A DNA stretch of 10,778 nt from MGBC102946 sp022793145 (GTDB lineage Bacteria > Bacillota_I > Bacilli_A > RF39 > UBA660): assembly GCA_947426265.1 (NCBI GenBank), contig CANEDJ010000045.1:1-10778 (forward strand), in the 5' to 3' direction. Made by a program: the position numbers and the translations under genes. This document shows positions 6,339-10,778 of the stretch, one piece after another (the first letter of the stretch is position 1; every line of letters begins with the position of its first letter). The notes beneath the pieces were generated by a model that saw nothing but the letters and a program-made list of their open reading frames with translations, was not told the DNA's origin and ran no database searches.

Positions 6339-6354
6339 TTTGATACATTTTTTT
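6321..6354 (+). terminator. Intrinsic terminator of the 293-aa gene
   Basis: AAAATGTATCAAA (6321-6333) and TTTGATACATTTT (6339-6351) form a perfect 13-bp stem around the loop AATAA, followed by further T residues to 6354. The stop codon TAA (6336-6338) lies in the loop, and the last codons form the left arm. Confidence 0.8.
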
Positions 6355-6358
6355 ACAG

Positions 6359-6374
6359 TTTATCTTCGGATAAA
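6359..6374. other. Small UUCG-type hairpin
   Basis: TTTATC-TTCG-GATAAA forms a 6-bp stem capped by a stable C(UUCG)G tetraloop when read on the plus strand. Neither strand has a T-tract on its 3' side, so it is not a standard terminator. On the plus strand it lies just past the main terminator and may protect or back up the transcript end. Confidence 0.4.
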
Positions 6375-6401
6375 AAAAGCCGCTAGTTGTTCTAATCCTC
6401 A

Positions 6402-6475
6402 TTTGTTACATTCCTAGAACCAGTATAAGGATTTCCACTTCCTCCTTGAGAAAACATTAATTCTAGTGTAACAAA
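6402..6475. repeat. Interrupted inverted repeat with nested hairpin
   Basis: TTTGTTACA-TTC-CTAGAA (6402-6419) is complementary to TTCTAG-TGTAACAAA (6461-6475). That gives 9 plus 6 pairs, with a three-base bulge on the left arm. The 41-base loop holds an inner AAGGA/TCCTT stem (6427-6431 with 6443-6447). On the minus strand it begins two bases after the stop of the DHH remnant. It could be a structured 3' untranslated RNA of the ftsW unit or a miniature mobile-element remnant. No target duplication is evident. The rest of 6339-6476 contains only the plus-strand terminator and the UUCG hairpin. Confidence 0.6.
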
Positions 6476-6476
6476 T

Positions 6477-6620
6477 TTATATATTCCCAGAAAAAGGATT
6501 TTCTTTTGTTTTAAATTTACAATCATTAAAAATATACTCCCATATAGTTTCAATTCTTGATAAAACTGCGCTCCCCATTCCATCAATATCAATTCCATGT
6601 GTAAACAATAGTATATTCAT
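6477..6620 (-). pseudogene. N-terminal remnant of a DHH-family phosphoesterase
   Basis: A 47-codon reading frame begins MNILLFTHGIDIDGMGSAVL and stops at 6477. The pattern of hydrophobic strand, T-H-G-x-D-x-D-G-x-G-S-A is motif I of DHH phosphoesterases (RecJ/NrnA superfamily), where the aspartates bind metal. A complete protein would run to about 300 residues or more, with further motifs including the DHH itself, none of which remain here. The ORF follows ftsW by 43 bases and has a GAGGTGG ribosome binding site very close to the ATG, so the translation start survives. An inverted repeat begins immediately after the stop. I read it as a truncated, decayed gene. A functional micro-protein is possible but less likely. 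A shifted frame over 6392-6598 is open but shows no continuation of the family. Confidence 0.55.
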
Positions 6621-6663
6621 ATGCCACCTCTATGATGCTTATAACATAAAGCCAAACAATTAT

Positions 6664-7752
6664 TTATTTTTTCCTAGAAATATTTAAAACAACCCCCATA
6701 CTACATAACGTAATTAATAAACTAGAACCTCCATAAGAAAGAAAAGGAAGTGTTACTCCTGTAACAGGTATTAATCCAACAACAACGCACAAATTCAAGA
6801 TGGCTTGAAAAGAAAGTTGAAAGATAATCCCAAATGCCAAATACTTTCCAAATAAATCTGAAGATTCATGAGCAATTCTAAAACCACTTATAATAATAAG
6901 AAGAAATAAAGATGCCACTATCAAAACCCCTAAAAAACCAAATTCTTCACTAATAATTGAAAAAATAAAATCTGTTTGTGGCTCTGGTAAATAAAAATGT
7001 TTTTGAATAGAATTTCCAAATCCTAATCCAAATAATCCACCTGGACCTATTGCATATAAAGATTGAATAATTTGAAATCCACTACCTAGAGGATCTTTCC
7101 AAGGATCTAGAAAAGACAAAATTCTAGCAAGGCGATATGGTGCTATAGCGATTAGCCCAATAATCCCAATAACTCCTATAATTCCAATTTTAAAGAAAAA
7201 CTTAAAATTAACACCACCCACAAACAAAATTCCAATAATGGTCATAACAATAATAGTTCCAGTTCCAAAATCTGGTTGTAACATAATAAGACCAAATATA
7301 GATAGCGTAAGTCCCAGAATTGGAAGAACCCCTTTCTTCACACTTTTCATATCTTTTTCGTTTTTGCACAAATATTTAGATGTAAAAATAATAAGTCCTA
7401 ATTTTGTAAACTCACTTGGTTGTATTCCAAATGATCCTATTCCAAACCAGCTCCTACTTCCATTTCGGACAGTTCCTATTCCAGGAATGAGTACTAAAAT
7501 TAGCAATAAAATACAAAGTCCTAAAATTTTATTTGCATGTTTATGGTAAATATGAAAATCAATTTTGCTAATAAAGATCATTAAAATAACACCAATCAAG
7601 AAGAATAATCCTTGATTTTTAACAAACTTAAAGGGATCTTGAAATTTATATTCTGCCCAGATATAAGAAGCAGAATAAATCATAATTAATCCAAATATGG
7701 AAATGGCTAACACACTTAAAAATAATAACAAATTAAATTTTTTTTCTTTCAC
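6664..7752 (-). CDS. ftsW: SEDS peptidoglycan glycosyltransferase FtsW
   Basis: Polytopic membrane protein that polymerises lipid II into glycan strands with its partner class B PBP at the septum. It is 362 aa with about ten hydrophobic segments. Signature blocks are RNGSRSWFGIGSFGIQPSEF (about 96-115), PDFGTG (about 160-165), the extracellular LPEPQTDFIFSIISEEFG with the essential Asp261, and PVTGVTLPFLSYGGSSLL near the C-terminus. I place the start at the GTG at 7752, which overlaps the mraY stop by one base (TAGTG) and has GGAG ten bases upstream. The longer reading from 7809 lies inside mraY and encodes a non-hydrophobic, family-unlike extension. Because of its position beside mraY and a PBP I call it FtsW rather than RodA, but the two cannot be fully separated by motifs alone. 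Confidence 0.92.
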   Translation of the reverse strand: MKEKKFNLLLFLSVLAISIFGLIMIYSASYIWAEYKFQDPFKFVKNQGLFFLIGVILMIFISKIDFHIYHKHANKILGLCILLLILVLIPGIGTVRNGSRSWFGIGSFGIQPSEFTKLGLIIFTSKYLCKNEKDMKSVKKGVLPILGLTLSIFGLIMLQPDFGTGTIIVMTIIGILFVGGVNFKFFFKIGIIGVIGIIGLIAIAPYRLARILSFLDPWKDPLGSGFQIIQSLYAIGPGGLFGLGFGNSIQKHFYLPEPQTDFIFSIISEEFGFLGVLIVASLFLLIIISGFRIAHESSDLFGKYLAFGIIFQLSFQAILNLCVVVGLIPVTGVTLPFLSYGGSSLLITLCSMGVVLNISRKK

Positions 7753-8744
7753 TATAACCACACTCCAAAAGCAAGTGCTACCATGGCTCCAATTAGACCA
7801 ATAATCCAAAATAATTTTACGATATCTCTTTCATTCCAACCCAATTTTTCAAAAGTGTGATGAATTGGTGTCATAGGAAATATACGCTTGTGTGTCAATT
7901 TATAATATCCTCGCTGTATCAAACAAGAAACGGTTTCTACTACAAACACGATTCCAATAATAATCAATAATAATTCATGTCGTGTTAAAATTGCCAAAGC
8001 TCCCAATGTGGCGCCTAATGCCAAAGAACCAGTATCTCCCATAAAGACTTTTGCAGGACTTACATTAAAAATTAAAAATCCTAATAAAGACCCTACTAAA
8101 ACAAAGGAAAAGATTGCCAAAGCATCATATCCTTCTAACCATCCTGTATTCCATGCAATTAGGCCAAATGCTAAAAATGCAATTACGGATAATCCGCCAG
8201 CCAAACCATCTAATCCATCTGTTAAATTTACAGCATTGCTACTAGCTACCAATATAAATAGAATAAATAAACCATAAAGCCATCCAATGTTTATTTTAAT
8301 ATGAAGTGTATGTATCCAAAGTAATGGTTCATTTCCACCTTTCATAAAAAGATAGAAGAAAATAATTGCAATAATTAATTGTAAAATCATTTTCGCTTTT
8401 TCTGTTAATCCTTTATTATTATGCTTTACAATAATTAAATAATCATCTATAAATCCAATCATAGCATATCCGATAAAGGTAAACAGAACAATTAATAAGC
8501 TATATGAAAAATTAATTTTATGCAACAAGTAAAGCAATAAAATAGTAAGAATAGTTGGTAAAAGAAAGATAAAGCCACCCATTGTCGGAGTCCCACTTTT
8601 TTTAGAGTGTGTTTCTCTTAAATAGATACTAAGAGATTGTCCTGCTTTTAAATTTTTCAATATCGGAATTAAGAAAATTCCACAAAATACAGCCAATAAA
8701 AATCCAATCATCATTGCAAATACAGATTTTGTTAATATAAGCAT
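7752..8744 (-). CDS. mraY: Phospho-N-acetylmuramoyl-pentapeptide-transferase
   Basis: Integral membrane enzyme that joins UDP-MurNAc-pentapeptide to undecaprenyl phosphate to make lipid I. The 330 aa carry about ten hydrophobic segments. Conserved cytoplasmic motifs are all present: HSKKSGTPTMGG (46-57), the metal-binding FIDDYL with Asp100/Asp101, NLTDGLDG (173-180), FMGDTGSLALG (234-244) and the nucleotide-loop TPIHHTFEKLGW with His295/His296. The start at 8744 has GGAGG five bases upstream, and that site overlaps the stop codon of the PBP gene. The stop overlaps the GTG of ftsW. In many Bacillota murD lies between mraY and ftsW; here it is absent. Confidence 0.97.
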   Translation of the reverse strand: MLILTKSVFAMMIGFLLAVFCGIFLIPILKNLKAGQSLSIYLRETHSKKSGTPTMGGFIFLLPTILTILLLYLLHKINFSYSLLIVLFTFIGYAMIGFIDDYLIIVKHNNKGLTEKAKMILQLIIAIIFFYLFMKGGNEPLLWIHTLHIKINIGWLYGLFILFILVASSNAVNLTDGLDGLAGGLSVIAFLAFGLIAWNTGWLEGYDALAIFSFVLVGSLLGFLIFNVSPAKVFMGDTGSLALGATLGALAILTRHELLLIIIGIVFVVETVSCLIQRGYYKLTHKRIFPMTPIHHTFEKLGWNERDIVKLFWIIGLIGAMVALAFGVWL

Positions 8745-8753
8745 AGATACCTC

Positions 8754-10661
8754 CTATTCTGTCAACATCAAACGAATTGTTTCTCCCTCATAAATTTTTT
8801 CTCCTGCTTTTGGAGATTGATAAGATATTATTTCTCCAGTACCAGAAAATTCAACTTTAAAACTTCCTAACTTTGTCATAGCTTCTTTTACAGATAAGCC
8901 TGTTACATTTGGAACTTCTACATATTTTTTTTCACCATATTTATATTCTTTTTCACTTGCACCTTCTCTTTTTTTAATCCCCAAAGCATTAATAGCATCC
9001 AATAATACATTTCTAGCAATAGGTGCTGCTACTGTTCCTCCATATTGTGTGACCCCTTTGGCATTATCTATAGCAATATAAACAACAATTTCTGGATCAT
9101 CAGCAGGAAGAAATCCCATAAAAGAAACAATATAATTGCCAACCATGTATCTGCCATCTTTTACTTTTTGAGCTGTCCCAGTTTTTCCACCCACTCGGTA
9201 CCCCTCTATAAATGCATTTCCACCTGTTCCATTACTAACAACACTTTCTAATGCCATTCTCACTTTTTCACTTGTATCTTCACTAATTACTTTTCGAACA
9301 ACTGTAGGTGAAGTCTCTTTAATAATCGTATTTGTTTCTGGTTCATTTAAACTTTTTACAATATATGGCTTTAATAAAGTTCCTCCATTAATCGCTGCGG
9401 AAACAGCAGTAATTTGTTGAATTGGAGTTACTGAAACACCTTGACCAAATGCAGTCGTTGCTAGCTCTACTGGTCCCACTTTATCTAGATTAAATAAAAT
9501 TCCACTTCCTTCTCCATTTAAATCCACTCCTGTTTTTTGTCCAAACCCAAATTTTTTAATATAATCAAATAATTTATCTTTGCCAATTCTCTGGCCTAGG
9601 ATAACAAATCCAGGATTGCAAGAATTTTCTACAACCTCTAAAAAGCTTTGTGTTCCATGTCCTCCATGCTTCCAACATTTAATACGAGCATTTTCTACTT
9701 TAATACTTCCTGTATCTGTAAACTTTTCTTTTTCTAAATCTACTAAATTTTCCTCTAATGCGGTAGCTAAGGTAATAATTTTAAAAGTACTTCCTGGTTC
9801 ATATGTAGCCCAAATTGGTAAGTTACGATTAATTTCTTCAATTGTATAGTCAGAATAATGACTTGGTGAAAAGTTTGGTCTTGAAGAAATCGCTAAAATC
9901 TCCCCTGTTTTTGGATCCATAGCAATTCCCAAAGCTTGATCAGGATTATATTTAGATACTGCATTATCTAGTTCTCTTTCCAATGAAGCTTGTATTTCAT
10001 AATTAATGGTCAACGTCATATTAATGCCATCTTGAGGTTTTTCATATACTTCATTTAATTGTAATCTAGCCCCTTTTGCATCACTAAAATATTTAATTGC
10101 TCCATAACTACCAGTTAAATATTTATCATACATCAGTTCTAAACCTGATAATCCTTGATTATCAATTCCAACAAAACCTAAAGTATGAGAAAGCACAGTG
10201 TCATAAGGATATTCTCTTTTTGATTCTTTTACCAAATATACCCCAGGAAGCTTTAAATCATTAATTTTATCAGCGATTTCATAGGAAAGCCTTCTCCCTT
10301 CTGGATGTACCCTTTCAATAGATGTTTTTTTACTTACATGTTTCATCATTTCTTCCTTAGATACATTTAAAATATTGGCTAATAACTCTGCGGTTTTATC
10401 TTTATCTTTTATTTGATTGGGAATTAAAACAAGAGAAGTAGTTGTAATGTTATCTGCTAGCACTACTCCATTTCGATCAAATATTTTTCCTCGATTTGCT
10501 TCAATCGGTAAATTTCTACTCCATAAACTAGATGCATATTTGTTTAGCTTTTTATATTGAAAAACTTGAATATAAAAAACTTTTCCAATAATAAGAATAA
10601 AAAATAAAAAAATAAATAATAAAACTATTTTCATTCTAGTGTGAATGGCTTTAAAGAACAT
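8754..10661 (-). CDS. ftsI: Class B penicillin-binding protein with one PASTA domain (FtsI/SpoVD type)
   Basis: Transpeptidase that crosslinks septal peptidoglycan, working with FtsW. The protein is 635 aa. One transmembrane helix lies at about 11-32, followed by the PBP dimerisation domain (RGKIFDRNG near 57). The transpeptidase domain has STFK with catalytic Ser291 and Lys294, SCN at 347-349 and KTGT from Lys493. A single PASTA domain fills about 580-635 (VPNVTGLSVKEAMTKL). One PASTA copy is as in B. subtilis SpoVD; vegetative PbpB has two. Septal division or sporulation therefore cannot be separated by sequence alone. The ATG at 10661 is preceded by AGAGGTGA at ideal spacing. A longer reading from a TTG at 10700 would run into a terminator stem and is rejected. 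mraY begins nine bases downstream. Confidence 0.94.
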   Translation of the reverse strand: MFFKAIHTRMKIVLLFIFLFFILIIGKVFYIQVFQYKKLNKYASSLWSRNLPIEANRGKIFDRNGVVLADNITTTSLVLIPNQIKDKDKTAELLANILNVSKEEMMKHVSKKTSIERVHPEGRRLSYEIADKINDLKLPGVYLVKESKREYPYDTVLSHTLGFVGIDNQGLSGLELMYDKYLTGSYGAIKYFSDAKGARLQLNEVYEKPQDGINMTLTINYEIQASLERELDNAVSKYNPDQALGIAMDPKTGEILAISSRPNFSPSHYSDYTIEEINRNLPIWATYEPGSTFKIITLATALEENLVDLEKEKFTDTGSIKVENARIKCWKHGGHGTQSFLEVVENSCNPGFVILGQRIGKDKLFDYIKKFGFGQKTGVDLNGEGSGILFNLDKVGPVELATTAFGQGVSVTPIQQITAVSAAINGGTLLKPYIVKSLNEPETNTIIKETSPTVVRKVISEDTSEKVRMALESVVSNGTGGNAFIEGYRVGGKTGTAQKVKDGRYMVGNYIVSFMGFLPADDPEIVVYIAIDNAKGVTQYGGTVAAPIARNVLLDAINALGIKKREGASEKEYKYGEKKYVEVPNVTGLSVKEAMTKLGSFKVEFSGTGEIISYQSPKAGEKIYEGETIRLMLTE

Positions 10662-10666
10662 AGATT

Positions 10667-10674
10667 TCACCTCT
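10667..10674 (-). promoter_or_regulatory. Ribosome binding site fixing the PBP start
   Basis: AGAGGTGA on the minus strand, five bases before the ATG at 10661. It decides between this ATG and the upstream in-frame TTG at 10700. It also lies between the terminator and the gene, in a 37-base space with no convincing promoter. Confidence 0.7.
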
Positions 10675-10698
10675 AGTAAAGAATATGTGCTAGTCCAC

Positions 10699-10724
10699 AA
10701 AAAAAGAAGAAATTTTTTTCTTCT
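10699..10724 (-). terminator. Intrinsic terminator upstream of the PBP gene
   Basis: Minus-strand AGAAGAAA (10724-10717), loop AAAA, TTTCTTCT (10712-10705), followed by a run of seven T that overlaps the last stem base (10705-10699). The eight-bp stem is perfect but AT-rich. It ends the transcript of the gene entering from the right edge. If the PBP promoter lies farther upstream, it would instead act as an attenuator for the PBP-mraY-ftsW unit. Confidence 0.6.
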
Positions 10725-10751
10725 CTTTATTGTAATTTCAACCGCACCATT

Positions 10752-10778
10752 TTAATCATAATTTAATTCTACCTCATA
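10752..10778 (-). CDS. Possible 3' end of an upstream gene (cut by window edge)
   Basis: On the minus strand only one frame is open from the right edge. It encodes YEVELNYD and then TAA at 10754-10752, 27 bases before the terminator stem. The other two frames have stops within the first few codons. Eight residues are too few to name a product. In related clusters rsmH or ftsL would be expected here, but nothing in the sequence shows it. Confidence 0.3.
   Translation of the reverse strand, partial: YEVELNYD

Noticed and set aside
6392..6598. 68-codon minus-strand reading frame ending in GSRNVTNED
   Set aside because: It starts in a shifted frame inside the DHH remnant, has no ribosome binding site of its own and crosses the inverted repeat; no family resemblance.
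7753..7809. N-terminal extension of ftsW from an ATG inside mraY
   Set aside because: The added 19 residues are an off-frame reading of the mraY tail; the GTG overlapping the mraY stop has a better context and gives a normal FtsW N-terminus.
10662..10700. PBP start at TTG 10700
   Set aside because: It would begin in the T-run of a terminator; the ATG at 10661 has a strong AGAGGTGA site.
1..10778. CRISPR array, tRNA or rRNA genes, integrase or transposase, attachment sites
   Set aside because: No regularly spaced repeats, no cloverleaf-type sequence and no recombinase-like protein seen on either strand.

Overview
The window is AT-rich, uses TGG for Trp and TGA as a stop (the signal peptidase gene ends in TGA), and carries Gram-positive style gene blocks. 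This fits a low-GC member of the Bacillota (Bacilli or a related uncultured gut lineage) using the standard bacterial code. I cannot place it more precisely from sequence alone. All housekeeping genes lie on the minus strand, and only one gene is read on the plus strand.

Right part (about 6660-10778): a piece of the cell wall and division cluster, read right to left as class B penicillin-binding protein (one PASTA domain) - mraY - ftsW, with overlapping or touching junctions. MraY makes lipid I, FtsW polymerises lipid II into glycan, and the PBP crosslinks it. The usual murD and murG are not next to mraY/ftsW here. An intrinsic terminator just upstream of the PBP separates it from the 3' end of an unknown gene at the window edge. 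Downstream of ftsW lies a short DHH-phosphoesterase N-terminal remnant, then a long inverted repeat with a nested hairpin.

Middle part (about 4240-6355): a divergent pair of unrecognised cytosolic proteins that each carry an HExxH zinc-protease motif. One (361 aa, minus) has HEIEH followed by a PxExxA-type segment. The other (293 aa, plus) has HENTH followed by an E-x6-E segment and a C-terminal His/Tyr-rich helix, like a compact M3-family peptidase. They share a 109-bp intergenic region with divergent promoters, and each gene ends inside its own terminator hairpin.

Left part (about 825-4230): a translation block, TrmH/SpoU-family rRNA methyltransferase - rimM - trmD - small unknown gene. 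After an internal promoter with a possible L19 autoregulatory leader come rplS and lepB. RimM (30S maturation), TrmD (tRNA m1G37) and L19 form the classic Bacillota rpsP-rimM-trmD-rplS neighbourhood.

Far left (45-755): a 236-aa unknown protein with a transglutaminase/papain-like Cys-His-Asp arrangement. Its leader closely matches that of the plus-strand HExxH gene and can fold into a hairpin over its own ribosome binding site. These three accessory genes with cryptic hydrolase motifs are the least described content of the window.
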